Below the pieces are notes generated by a model that saw only the letters and a list, made by a program, of their open reading frames with translations, was not told where the DNA came from and did no database searches. A program made the position numbers and the translations under genes. A DNA stretch of 64,000 bases from Verrucomicrobia bacterium Tous-C9LFEB. GTDB lineage: Bacteria > Verrucomicrobiota > Verrucomicrobiia > Methylacidiphilales > UBA1321. Every line of letters begins with the position of its first letter. Position 1 is the stretch's first letter. Location: the NCBI GenBank assembly GCA_002304345.1, contig NEUU01000009.1, positions 62,001 to 126,000 on the forward strand, read 5' to 3'. Below are positions 10,230-19,004 of the stretch, in pieces.

Positions 10230-10451
10230 CTCGTTTAAGTCGTTCGCATTTAATTGCTTATGCGCCAGACTTAAGTGTAAATCAAGCCTAATCCGAGCCT
10301 ATTCATTTTAACTAAACGCTATCAAAACCTGCAATTCTTCTGACAGTTTTTCTGACACCTCAAGAGGCTTTGGCCGAGTTGGTACAGGTATTCTCTTTCC
10401 AAGTAGCCCGCATGAAATTCAATCCTCTCGAAGGACTTGATTTAATCTTTG
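10230..10451. other. island left-end noncoding region with TTCTGACA repeats
   Basis: No gene is seen. TTCTGACA occurs at 10338 and 10350, again 12 bp apart, matching the spacing of the pair inside both att repeats (10128/10140 and 38128/38140). They may be recombinase arm-type sites; this is inferred from repetition and position only. Confidence 0.4.
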
Positions 10452-12011
10452 TTATTTGATGATACGTAGGAGCGAAGGATAATCTACTTTGGCGTTATGT
10501 CGTCTATCGACTGGTATATTTTTCAGAGGAATCAGACGGTCAATGTGTGCCCATTTAAGCGAGTGAAGGAGAGTATCACGTTCTGCGGTGGTAGGAACTT
10601 GTGAATACTCTACAGCTAGGAAGCGTTGGTTATCTTTTCCAAGAAAAGCGGAGCGTCTGACAAATGGATAGGTCTGAGCCACACATTCGACTGTGAACGG
10701 GTAGAGCGTACCTCGAGAATCTTCCACGCGAGCTGCGCATCGACCAAGCAGCCAGAGCCGTCCACTTTCATCAAGGTAACCGGCGTCCCCGGTTCGGTGC
10801 CAGGTCTTGTCATCCACCTTAAACTTGGTTTCGGAGTCACCTTGTCCGTTGAGGTATCCTTTTAGGACGTGCTCTCCTGTAACGCAAATTTCACCGTGCT
10901 GCCCTAAGGGAACTCGTTTTTTCTCAAACTCGGATACGGTCAACTGTCCCAGCGGCTGCCCCCATTGGTCATGCAAGATGGCAACTTCAATCTGCGGCAC
11001 GGGCTGTCCAACGAGTAGCCCTTTGCCACTACGCATGGCCTTCAGATCATCAGAGCTGATTTGCTTCCAATCGATATGCGAGATGGGTTCAGCTTCGGTC
11101 GAGCCGTAGACGGCCACAACATTGGCCTGAGGAGCCGCCTTCTGGATTTTCTCTAGGAGCGAGGGAAAAATGGGAGCGCCGCCAGTGTAGATATTTTGAA
11201 ATGACAGCAATGAACTTGTCTCATTTTGAGGAGCGGAGAGCAGGCGCTCATAGAAAGCAGGCGACCCTTCGCTACGCGTTGGGCGGTAACGCTCAATCTG
11301 TCGGGCGACACAACGTGAATCGATGAGGCCCGGGCGAGACATGTCCGCATCAGGCAGGATGCTGGTGACACCCGATGCTAAATTGGCCAGAACGAAGATG
11401 GGTAAGGTAGCGAGGTCACTCTCCCCTGGTTTCAAATCAATGGCCTCTGACAGAGCCTGATGTTGGGCAATGAGAAAACCATGTGTGCGCATGGCGGCTT
11501 TGGGTTTTCCAGTGCTTCCGCTCGTGAAGGTGATTAATGCAGGTGTATCGGTTTGTGGTGTAGAAATTGTTGCTGGAAGACTTCCAACTCCGGCTGGGCG
11601 TTTGGGATCACTGGAGATCCAGAAATGGAGAGGTATGTGACGCAGTGCCGGTGACGCTAGCCGCAGTAAGTGCGCTTTCCACGTTCCCAGAAAAGCGCGC
11701 GGCCGCTGAATCTGGCAACAATCGTTAATGTGCTTTAATCCTGCTGACGGGTCCAAGAATACCGCCGTGGCTCCTAGACGGAAAATGCCCAGCAGGCAGA
11801 CGTAAAGTGAAATCGACATCGGGACGAAAACCAAAACAGTTTCGGCGGGCCGCACTCCATTCTGATAGAGTCGTTTGGCAAATGCGCTCGAAAGAACATC
11901 GAGTTCACGATATGTGAGTTCTCGGTGAACTCCATTCGGAGATTCGATTAGCGCCGGTTGATCTGGCATGGCCGCGACTCGTTGCTGAATGATGTCCGGG
12001 ATCGTAATCAT
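10452..12011 (-). CDS. AMP-forming acyl/aryl ligase (ANL superfamily)
   Basis: A 519-residue adenylating enzyme. The P-loop-like motif TFTSGSTGKPKA lies at residues 161-172, the A5-type motif YGSTEAEP near residue 290, and the A7-type region WHRTGDAGYLDESGRLWLLG near residue 410. Such enzymes activate a carboxylic acid as an acyl-AMP and usually pass it to CoA or another acceptor. The overall look is closest to long-chain acyl-CoA synthetase/OleC-like ligases, but a beta-lactone synthetase role is not shown. It is the last gene of the 12-gene operon and overlaps the upstream gene by 4 bp. It probably activates an acid joined to the pathway's lipid product. Confidence 0.85.
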   Translation of the reverse strand: MITIPDIIQQRVAAMPDQPALIESPNGVHRELTYRELDVLSSAFAKRLYQNGVRPAETVLVFVPMSISLYVCLLGIFRLGATAVFLDPSAGLKHINDCCQIQRPRAFLGTWKAHLLRLASPALRHIPLHFWISSDPKRPAGVGSLPATISTPQTDTPALITFTSGSTGKPKAAMRTHGFLIAQHQALSEAIDLKPGESDLATLPIFVLANLASGVTSILPDADMSRPGLIDSRCVARQIERYRPTRSEGSPAFYERLLSAPQNETSSLLSFQNIYTGGAPIFPSLLEKIQKAAPQANVVAVYGSTEAEPISHIDWKQISSDDLKAMRSGKGLLVGQPVPQIEVAILHDQWGQPLGQLTVSEFEKKRVPLGQHGEICVTGEHVLKGYLNGQGDSETKFKVDDKTWHRTGDAGYLDESGRLWLLGRCAARVEDSRGTLYPFTVECVAQTYPFVRRSAFLGKDNQRFLAVEYSQVPTTAERDTLLHSLKWAHIDRLIPLKNIPVDRRHNAKVDYPSLLRIIK

Positions 12012-13000
12012 AACGGGCGAGCGAAAAGTGTATAACGGCGCATGACGTCGCCGAAGAACTGAGAGAGATGCTGAACTTTACCGTTTCCCTGATATTCAAG
12101 GGCGTGAATGCAACGGCCGAAACCAGCTTTACGACTTTGGTAATGAAATTCGTCTACTAGCAGCGCTCCCAGTCCTCCATATGACTTGCCCGGCAGAACG
12201 GCAAGAGTTTTGATTATGGTTGTATCGACTTTCTGCCCTCGTTGAGCCTGAGCGAGATCAGGAATGCCAAAGAGATAGCCCACGAGCTTACCTTCCTTTT
12301 TAGCGAGAAAAACAAGTTCAGGAACGATATGTGGACGGATAGGTTCGTAAAGCGTATGGAAATGATCCAGTGATAAGGGAGTGTAGAGAAAATTGTGAGT
12401 GAATGCGGTTGATGAGACTTGGTGAATCTCTTGAAGCTCTTCATCAAAACGATCCAGTTGGAGTGATTGGATGGAGATGCCACTTTTCTCCAGTCGTTCG
12501 CGGACACGATTCACGCGCGGGTCGCGCTTTTGCAAATCCGTGATAAGTGACGAGGAGTATTCGGCAAGAGAAGTAAATCCACATTGGAGAAACCATTGTG
12601 GCCATTCGGAGGGATTCTGTGGCTCGAGAAAGAAAGGAGATTCGCTTCCCGTTTCTGTTACGAAGCGGTATTTTCGCCAGGTGTTTCCATCCATCGGTCC
12701 AATCGCCATCGTACACTTTTGATCTTTCAGGCGGCCGCAGAGGTGGGTAAGTAATTGCTGAGTTGCTTCGAATGAGGAAGAGGCAAAGTGTCCGATGATG
12801 CCCAATCGTTGGTTCGGCAATGCAGGTACTTGATTCCACCAGATAGACCCACGAGCTAGGGAGTTTCCGAGGGCGTCTACCAACTCCCAATGTTCGTCAC
12901 AAGCATGCTGCTGCAACGTAAGGTCATGTAGAGCATCAAAATGGAGCGACGGCGGCAGTGCTTCGATTTTTTCACTCGGTAAGAAGCGTATCAATTTCAT
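12008..13000 (-). CDS. GNAT-like acyltransferase
   Basis: About 330 residues starting at MKLIRFLPSEKIEALP. This start was chosen because its ATG overlaps the upstream stop as ATGA (13000-12997); the frame stays open for 22 more codons upstream. The C-terminal third resembles a GNAT fold: ELVFLAKKEGKLVGYLFGIP as beta4, then TLAVLPGKSYGGLGALLVDE in the position of the acetyl-CoA pyrophosphate loop. The N-terminal half may be a second, degenerate GNAT-like domain. It probably transfers an acyl group from CoA or a carrier to an amine or alcohol of the operon's product. It overlaps the ligase gene by 4 bp, hinting at a ligase-transferase pair. Specificity is unknown. Confidence 0.6.
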   Translation of the reverse strand: MKLIRFLPSEKIEALPPSLHFDALHDLTLQQHACDEHWELVDALGNSLARGSIWWNQVPALPNQRLGIIGHFASSSFEATQQLLTHLCGRLKDQKCTMAIGPMDGNTWRKYRFVTETGSESPFFLEPQNPSEWPQWFLQCGFTSLAEYSSSLITDLQKRDPRVNRVRERLEKSGISIQSLQLDRFDEELQEIHQVSSTAFTHNFLYTPLSLDHFHTLYEPIRPHIVPELVFLAKKEGKLVGYLFGIPDLAQAQRGQKVDTTIIKTLAVLPGKSYGGLGALLVDEFHYQSRKAGFGRCIHALEYQGNGKVQHLSQFFGDVMRRYTLFARPL

Positions 13001-14325
13001 CGGGTGAACAGGATAAATAATCCAATTGAGGCTGCCAACGGCGCAATAGCTGACTCGACAAACCATTGACGCGATTGGCGATCAGGCGGAGGTGTGATAG
13101 GTGACCAATATTTAGTAAACGCCAGTACTGAAGTAAGAACTGCCAGCGCCAATAAGGCTATCGAAATGGCCCAACTGCGTATCGGGATGAAGCAAAGAAG
13201 AGGCGGAGCAAACAGGAGTACCGGAACGAGCCACGCCATGAAAATGACGCGCGTGGCTGAAAAGTTTGGCCGGACAACCTGCAAGCGTGCGCTGATGATA
13301 TTGCCAGCATGGCAGGCGACGCAAAGGTGGAATGGTAACCATCCAACGTCATTACCGGTATTCAGCGCCACGAATAAGTAAAGGTAAGCGCCGCCGATCA
13401 CACGGGTGACGGCATGAAGGTTCTGGATGGGGCGAGTAACTGGATCAAATCCGGGCAATAGGAGATAAAGGGCGAATAAAAGAAGTGGACTTATCAGAAA
13501 AGTCCATCCACCGAAGGCCCATAGTCCGTATCCCGCCAACGCGGCAGCCATGAGGGCACTGTCGCTGAGGGTTGTTCGTTTACGCCAATAGAGCGAGAGA
13601 ATGGCGAGGCAGGTGAGCACGACAAGTCGAAGGCCCAGATGAAAAGCATCCATCGACCAATAAAGCTTGAGTAGATAGAGGGTCCCGATGGGAATGAAGA
13701 GATTGTCTAGGCCCCGCCAGGAAATGGCTTCAAGCAGCATGATAAGAAAGCCAATCGTCAGACCGATAAGTAAACATTCAGCCCGACCAATCGATGTGAA
13801 TAAAAGAAGCGGAATATGCGCCGAGAGAAAGGCGGCACTGAAAAAAGCGATGGACCCTTCGGCGCTTTTTTCACCTTCGTCAGTTTGATAGCGGGAAATG
13901 CCATACCGTAGACCCACTAATGCTCCGACGGAATCGGCCACAGTTAGGACAAGAATCGGAATGAAGTAGAGAATCCAATTACTTTGTGCGAGCCAGAACG
14001 TCGTTGCGACGGCTATCGGAAAACAGATTTCGCCAAGCGAGTTGCGCTCCACGCCCCCCAGTACACCGCCTAATTGATTCTTTAGGTGCGGAACAAGTCG
14101 GACTGAGAGAAGAACCGCAGTGATGGCAATGGTCAATACAAGGACGGGCCAGAGTTGCGTGAAAATCCACGGAAAACTCAAGCAAATGAGGCCTGTAATA
14201 ATATGTGCGGCTTTGCGTGAGAATTCAGGGTGGAGTTGGTAGCGATGTTGCGCCGCCCGCAGACCTCCGAGCATGGCTCCAAGAATGATCAATATCCCGA
14301 CGATAGCGAACAAAGGAGGAATCAT
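12997..14325 (-). CDS. phytol/dolichol-kinase-like membrane protein with an extra C-terminal membrane domain
   Basis: A 442-residue polytopic membrane protein. The N-terminal 225 residues look like the phytol kinase/dolichol kinase/CDP-archaeol synthase superfamily: HPEFSRKAAHIITGL (residues 37-51), VADSVGALVG, GEKSAEGSIAFF and RGLDNLFIP. The C-terminal 200 residues form more membrane helices starting LSDSALMAAALAGYG, faintly like the DUF92 family that includes plant phytyl-phosphate kinase VTE6. If that holds, one protein would carry both steps from prenol to prenyl diphosphate; this is tentative. A second, shorter family member lies at 20352-21179. ATGA overlaps join it to both neighbours. 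Confidence 0.7.
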   Translation of the reverse strand: MIPPLFAIVGILIILGAMLGGLRAAQHRYQLHPEFSRKAAHIITGLICLSFPWIFTQLWPVLVLTIAITAVLLSVRLVPHLKNQLGGVLGGVERNSLGEICFPIAVATTFWLAQSNWILYFIPILVLTVADSVGALVGLRYGISRYQTDEGEKSAEGSIAFFSAAFLSAHIPLLLFTSIGRAECLLIGLTIGFLIMLLEAISWRGLDNLFIPIGTLYLLKLYWSMDAFHLGLRLVVLTCLAILSLYWRKRTTLSDSALMAAALAGYGLWAFGGWTFLISPLLLFALYLLLPGFDPVTRPIQNLHAVTRVIGGAYLYLFVALNTGNDVGWLPFHLCVACHAGNIISARLQVVRPNFSATRVIFMAWLVPVLLFAPPLLCFIPIRSWAISIALLALAVLTSVLAFTKYWSPITPPPDRQSRQWFVESAIAPLAASIGLFILFTR

Positions 14326-15428
14326 CCGACGACCTCCTCGACATGAAACGCGGAATAGAAGAAGGCTTTATCGACTTGGTGTAACCTTGCGCCCAGATCG
14401 TCAATGGGACGTATTAGATGATGTAAATCGGCAGGCACGCAGCGTGGTGCCAGCATATTCCAATAGGCTAGGCGACTCCCTTTTTTGGCTGTTTGTCCGA
14501 TTTTCTCAAGGATCGCATGAGTGTTAGCCTCAGACATATACTCGAATATATCGCTCAGGTTGAACTTGGAGATAAGGTCAGGGGCGCCCTCCAAGTAGGA
14601 CTCGATAGATGATTCGTGCCATTCGAGTCGATCCAGATTGCGCCGGATGGATTCGTAATTCTCCTCCCTCAGATAGTGAGGCAGCACCGTCCGATAAGTA
14701 CCCAATAAGATCCATTGGAGATAGGGGTTTTTATCCGGTTCGAGTTCGATGAGAGCGTGGCGAAGTCGCGTAAGAATTCGATCCGATACAGTTCCTTCCA
14801 CATAGCGAAAGAAACTTGGGTCGCGCCCCTTCCATCCCATTACTGTGCGGGAGAAAAAGAGGTGAAAGAGCATTCGCCAGCGGCTCGAGTCAATAGCCTC
14901 ATGATAAAATCGGGAGCGATCCTCTTTGCTCTTTGGGCTGAGCAGTGCGTCCACCTTTTTGCGATTCATCACCAATGGTAGAATGAATCGACGAAAGACA
15001 CTGAAGTAATGTTCAAACTTTCCGACATGGCCAATTCCTTGAGCAATCCATTCAGGATGCGAATCCCAAAAAGCACGAGTGCCTTCACAAAGGTTGATGC
15101 GGCATTTTTGATAATGATCAGATCTATTCTCGCTATGCTTGATACCGATCAATTCGAGAATTGTTGGATATTCCAACTGCCGAAACGCTGCGACACGCAA
15201 CTCCATGCAGGCAAGCTGAGCGGGACTCAAATCCAAGGCAATCACTCGTGCTGGACTACGAGAAATCAGGGAAAGGACATTATCACCAGCAGAAGCGATA
15301 GAGAGACACACATCTGTCGGCTGAATATCCAGCGCGGCGAGCAAGATGTCGGCATCCTCCCAAACCTGTGCATAGCGGATCAAATTGAAGTCAGCGTGGG
15401 TGGCTGCTTCTGCAAGCTCAGCAGACAT
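14322..15428 (-). CDS. DUF3419 family protein, BtaA-like aminocarboxypropyl transferase
   Basis: A 368-residue protein with the DUF3419 signature YAQVWED (residues 19-25) and a SAM-binding-like segment LSIASAGDNVLSL (about 42-54). The best-known member, BtaA, transfers the 3-amino-3-carboxypropyl group of SAM to diacylglycerol in betaine-lipid synthesis. No BtaB-like N-methyltransferase is seen nearby, so a betaine lipid is not implied; the acceptor could be a prenyl or other lipid made by this operon. It overlaps both neighbours (11 bp and 4 bp). Family assignment is strong; the reaction here is inferred. Confidence 0.8.
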   Translation of the reverse strand: MSAELAEAATHADFNLIRYAQVWEDADILLAALDIQPTDVCLSIASAGDNVLSLISRSPARVIALDLSPAQLACMELRVAAFRQLEYPTILELIGIKHSENRSDHYQKCRINLCEGTRAFWDSHPEWIAQGIGHVGKFEHYFSVFRRFILPLVMNRKKVDALLSPKSKEDRSRFYHEAIDSSRWRMLFHLFFSRTVMGWKGRDPSFFRYVEGTVSDRILTRLRHALIELEPDKNPYLQWILLGTYRTVLPHYLREENYESIRRNLDRLEWHESSIESYLEGAPDLISKFNLSDIFEYMSEANTHAILEKIGQTAKKGSRLAYWNMLAPRCVPADLHHLIRPIDDLGARLHQVDKAFFYSAFHVEEVVG

Positions 15429-18024
15429 GAGTGGACTTCTCCTCCGATGCCTTGTTGATCAAAGTGATGAGTCCCGTTGAGCCATCCATTTCCACTTCAT
15501 CACCACTGGCAAGCCATGAGGTGAGTCCTTTCACGGACACAATGGCGGGAATGCCCATTTCCCGGGCTACAATCGCAGAGTGCGAGAGCAGGCTTCCGTA
15601 TTCCACTAGCAACCCAGCGGCAGAGGGAAAGAGCATGATCCACCCCGGATCTGTCCTGGGAGCGACAAGTATTTCACCAACTTCCATCTGGGCTTGGCGC
15701 GGATCAAGAATCACACGTACGCGACCTCTGACAATTCCGGGGCAGCAACCAATGCCTTTGAGTGTGGTGCCTTCTGTTGCCGCAGTTTTCATAGTGATGG
15801 GAACTGAACAGGTATTGGCGACATATACGGTGCCGCGAGTGATAAAACGGTCGACTGGAGAGGTCGTCCGATAGGTTTCGAACTCATTCTGGCGCAGTGC
15901 TACTAAACCCCTCAGATCTGTGGTCACGGCAGTTCCTTCCACAAATCCGAGAATCTCTTCCACAGTAAGAAAGAAGATGTCGCGTGGTTCTTTTAGTACT
16001 CCATCGGCATGGAATCGTTTTCCAATTTCGACGAAGATGCGTCGGGCGCAGCCAAATACACGCGTGCGTTCGAAGCGTAAATTCTCGCGATCTTTAACCC
16101 GCGCTCGCGCACGTTTCAATACGAACCGAAAGATCAGGCGACGAATGGGATGTTTTTGGAGTGCTTGAGCAGCTTTGGCTTCTGCTTGCGCTCTTAAGGT
16201 TGGGCTGGTGGCCTTGGAATAGGCGAGCAACTCTGGGCGGGTAGCAAGTCGCCCGATGGAACGGAAAAGCATCAATGGATCATCGTGAAGCGTGGCGCTT
16301 TCGAGTTTTAATTCTTCAAGGCAGCGCTCGCCGAATTTATCCAGATAGGATTGGACGAGTACCTGGAAACGGGGATGTGACGGCAGTGTTTGCTGGATAT
16401 CATAGAGAGAACCTTCGTGCAGGATTTGGATCAACTCCGTATGACCAGCCGCCAGTCGCGCCATTTCCTGAATGCGGAGCGCAGGCTCGGCACTAATAAT
16501 ACCGCCTTGCCCTGAGACGAGATCATTTTGCAAAGTGGCATTTCTGTCACCGCACCAGCGGTCGCACAGCGAGCGCAAGATCCCGTAGTAAATCATCGCG
16601 AAGAAATCGTTGACCAACGGGGCATCCCAGTGGGTGAGTAATTGCCCTTGGATTGTGCGAAAAGAATGAGTGAGCTCGTCGGTCCGCATGGAACTCAGTG
16701 GCAGTTCCTTGGCATTTAATACGGCATCGAGTCGTTGATAGAAGTTGCGAATTTTTTCGGGCAAAAGCCAGTGATTGCGAATGAGTCCGCAAATGGTTCC
16801 GATCAATTCTATATAATCATGCCAGCCAGCCGGAGGTGTTTTGAATTCCGCAAGAACATCGTCCGGCAATGGTTCCTTAACGCCCATCATCTGTTCCATG
16901 AATTTCCGGTTGATGGAGAATCCAGGTAACATCGACAAGACGCGATACCAGCTCAGTAAATTGTAATAAACACGTCCTTGAAGCAGGCCCAGCATGCGCG
17001 AAAAGGTAGTTTGATTGGCGTCGATTCGTCGTTGTGGTACTCCGAGGATGGCAACGAACTGGCGATACACCCCTTCGTAATTTTGTCGAGCGAAGCTGAA
17101 GGTTAACGGCGTGGTGACACCACTATAACTCTCCGAAATATTGCTGTTGTCCCAAAGATTAAAAGCGGCATCAGGATCGGGAAGATTTTTAAGCGAGGTG
17201 ATCGGACGCGATTGAAGCAGGAATAACCGGTCATCTTGAATGGCCCATTCGATGTCTTGTGGAGTGCCAAAATGAGCTTCACAAAGTCGGGCCAGTTGAG
17301 CAACTTTTATGGCTTGTTCCTCAGTAAGGCTGGCATTGCCGTACGATTCATTGGAGAGATGGTGCGAGATCAACCGATCTTGACGGTCGATATGGTAGGT
17401 GTCGCTATTGGCATCGCCACTCACAAGTCGATCTCCCAGACCATGCACAGCCGCCACGACGGCAATACCCCGGCGACCCGTGACGGGATCTACACTAAAT
17501 GCCACGCCTGCGGCATCGGCTGGAACCATTGCTTGGATGATGATAGCTGGGGCAGGCGGAGGCAGAGAGAGCTTCGCTTGGCGACGATAGGTGAAGATGC
17601 GCTCACTAAATCCTGATCGCCAAACGTCGGCGATCCGCTGCGGAAGCTCTTCCCAAGTCACATTCAAATAGCTCTCGAGTTGACCGGCAAAAGAGTGCTC
17701 GTGTCCGTCTTCATCTAAAGCGGAAGAGCGGACGGCGAGGAGCGCGTCGCCAAGGAGGGCTTTCAACTTAGGCAACTCCCCATTGAGCCACTCCTGATTA
17801 GGGGAAATATCTTTTAGTAAGACGGCGACCTCTGCGGCGTTGGAAACGCGGGATAACTCACTTTTTTGAGTGAGAGTTAACGAAACATCAAAGGTACCTG
17901 GCAATATGACGCGCCACTCGGGTATCGGGGAACCAGCCAATGACAAAGCACCCAGAGCGCGAGCTTTACCCCCGACAGGTAGATTGGCGAAATCCGAAGC
18001 GCGATAGGAGATTATCCAGCTCAT
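15418..18024 (-). CDS. PEP-synthase-like enzyme (ATP-grasp plus swivelling phospho-His domain)
   Basis: About 868 residues from MSWIISYRASDF; this ATG overlaps the upstream stop as ATGA at 18024-18021, so the 20-codon upstream extension is discarded. The N-terminal 300 residues match the PEP synthase/PPDK ATP-binding domain (VGGKARALGALS, AVRSSALDEDG, SFAGQLESYLNV, GVAFSVDPVTGRRG, IEWAIQDDRLFLLQSRP). The last 90 residues are the PEP-utilising mobile domain with its catalytic His (LLSHSAIVAREMGIPAIV). The PEP synthase TIM barrel is absent; a helical middle region takes its place, as in rifampin phosphotransferase. It probably uses ATP and a phospho-His to phosphorylate an unknown alcohol or acid of the pathway. 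Confidence 0.85.
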   Translation of the reverse strand: MSWIISYRASDFANLPVGGKARALGALSLAGSPIPEWRVILPGTFDVSLTLTQKSELSRVSNAAEVAVLLKDISPNQEWLNGELPKLKALLGDALLAVRSSALDEDGHEHSFAGQLESYLNVTWEELPQRIADVWRSGFSERIFTYRRQAKLSLPPPAPAIIIQAMVPADAAGVAFSVDPVTGRRGIAVVAAVHGLGDRLVSGDANSDTYHIDRQDRLISHHLSNESYGNASLTEEQAIKVAQLARLCEAHFGTPQDIEWAIQDDRLFLLQSRPITSLKNLPDPDAAFNLWDNSNISESYSGVTTPLTFSFARQNYEGVYRQFVAILGVPQRRIDANQTTFSRMLGLLQGRVYYNLLSWYRVLSMLPGFSINRKFMEQMMGVKEPLPDDVLAEFKTPPAGWHDYIELIGTICGLIRNHWLLPEKIRNFYQRLDAVLNAKELPLSSMRTDELTHSFRTIQGQLLTHWDAPLVNDFFAMIYYGILRSLCDRWCGDRNATLQNDLVSGQGGIISAEPALRIQEMARLAAGHTELIQILHEGSLYDIQQTLPSHPRFQVLVQSYLDKFGERCLEELKLESATLHDDPLMLFRSIGRLATRPELLAYSKATSPTLRAQAEAKAAQALQKHPIRRLIFRFVLKRARARVKDRENLRFERTRVFGCARRIFVEIGKRFHADGVLKEPRDIFFLTVEEILGFVEGTAVTTDLRGLVALRQNEFETYRTTSPVDRFITRGTVYVANTCSVPITMKTAATEGTTLKGIGCCPGIVRGRVRVILDPRQAQMEVGEILVAPRTDPGWIMLFPSAAGLLVEYGSLLSHSAIVAREMGIPAIVSVKGLTSWLASGDEVEMDGSTGLITLINKASEEKSTHVC

Positions 18025-18977
18025 GACAGGCACCTCAATAGTAGCGGAATGATTCCGAGTGTGAGGTAGAGTGCCAAGGTCCAAATGCCGGAGAAGAGTT
18101 CAAAGCGTTTGCCTTGCCCGGGTGTTGGATTCTTAAGAAATGCGCAACCGAGCACCACTGCGGCGCAGGCCAAGACTGTCACCAACATAGTCATGGGAAT
18201 AAGAAATCCGATTTGATTAGCTGCGCAGATCGCATTAATCGCTGTCAGGACGATAACAATCCACCAACCCCTAACTGCCGTGGCGCTTCCCCATAAGGCC
18301 GAGTATGTGGGTACTCCCGGTTCTTCGTCTTTCGGAGAACGGATTTTGCGACCAATCTCAATGATGAATCCACTGAAGAAGCTAACAGCGACAAACCAGA
18401 GGATTCCATGGGGAGGCTCGTTTTGTTTTGGCAGCCAATCGCAGGCCGTCGCATAGAAATCGATCAGCGGCATGATGAACATATGCGTCCACATGTACGT
18501 GAATGGATGCGCCTTGAGCCAATCGCGGACGAAGAACTCCCGACTCATCAGCGTGAGGTAAATCCAGGTGACCAGAAGCGGCCAGACCAGATGGACATTG
18601 AGCCAAAGCGCCATCACGAGTTGCAGGGCTCCGGTAATTATCCAGAGGACTGCCAATTCGCGTAGCGTGATTAATCCTCGTGGAACAGGACGATAGGGGC
18701 GGAACCGGGAGTCTTCCTCAAAATCCTTGAATTCATCGGCGAGTCGCAGATGCAGAAACGAGATGAACGAAGAGAAAAAAGCGACGGCAAATACTGTCAA
18801 GTGGGGAAGCGACGTTTGGCCCTGCAGCAATGTGGAAAAGCAGACAGCAGAAGAACTAAAAGCGAGGATGAGTGGTCCATGGGCGAATATGGGAAAGCGC
18901 TCGCGCTGATAGATCCACCACTTTTGAAAGAAAGTGGGGCGAATCGTCTGCTGCTCAGTGTTCCCGGTACAACCCAT
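18021..18977 (-). CDS. UbiA family prenyltransferase
   Basis: A 318-residue integral membrane protein with about eight hydrophobic segments. The first Asp-rich motif is LADEFKDFEED (D81, D85, D89), followed by RFRPYRPVPRGLI, both typical of UbiA enzymes, which bind prenyl diphosphate through Mg2+. The second motif region is GRKIRSPKDEEPGVPTYS. These enzymes prenylate quinone rings, chlorophyllide, glycerol phosphate or carotenoids. The acceptor cannot be read off. Its place between HMG-CoA reductase and the PEP-synthase-like gene, with phytol-kinase-like genes in the same operon, supports an isoprenoid substrate. Confidence 0.88.
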   Translation of the reverse strand: MGCTGNTEQQTIRPTFFQKWWIYQRERFPIFAHGPLILAFSSSAVCFSTLLQGQTSLPHLTVFAVAFFSSFISFLHLRLADEFKDFEEDSRFRPYRPVPRGLITLRELAVLWIITGALQLVMALWLNVHLVWPLLVTWIYLTLMSREFFVRDWLKAHPFTYMWTHMFIMPLIDFYATACDWLPKQNEPPHGILWFVAVSFFSGFIIEIGRKIRSPKDEEPGVPTYSALWGSATAVRGWWIVIVLTAINAICAANQIGFLIPMTMLVTVLACAAVVLGCAFLKNPTPGQGKRFELFSGIWTLALYLTLGIIPLLLRCLS

Positions 18978-19004
18978 AGCGTTAAGAATAAAGGAAGATC
19001 GTTC

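Noticed and set aside
10361..10395. tRNA-like stretch GGCCGAGTTGGTACAGG
   Set aside because: Only a D-arm-like fragment is seen; no acceptor, anticodon or T-arm can be completed.
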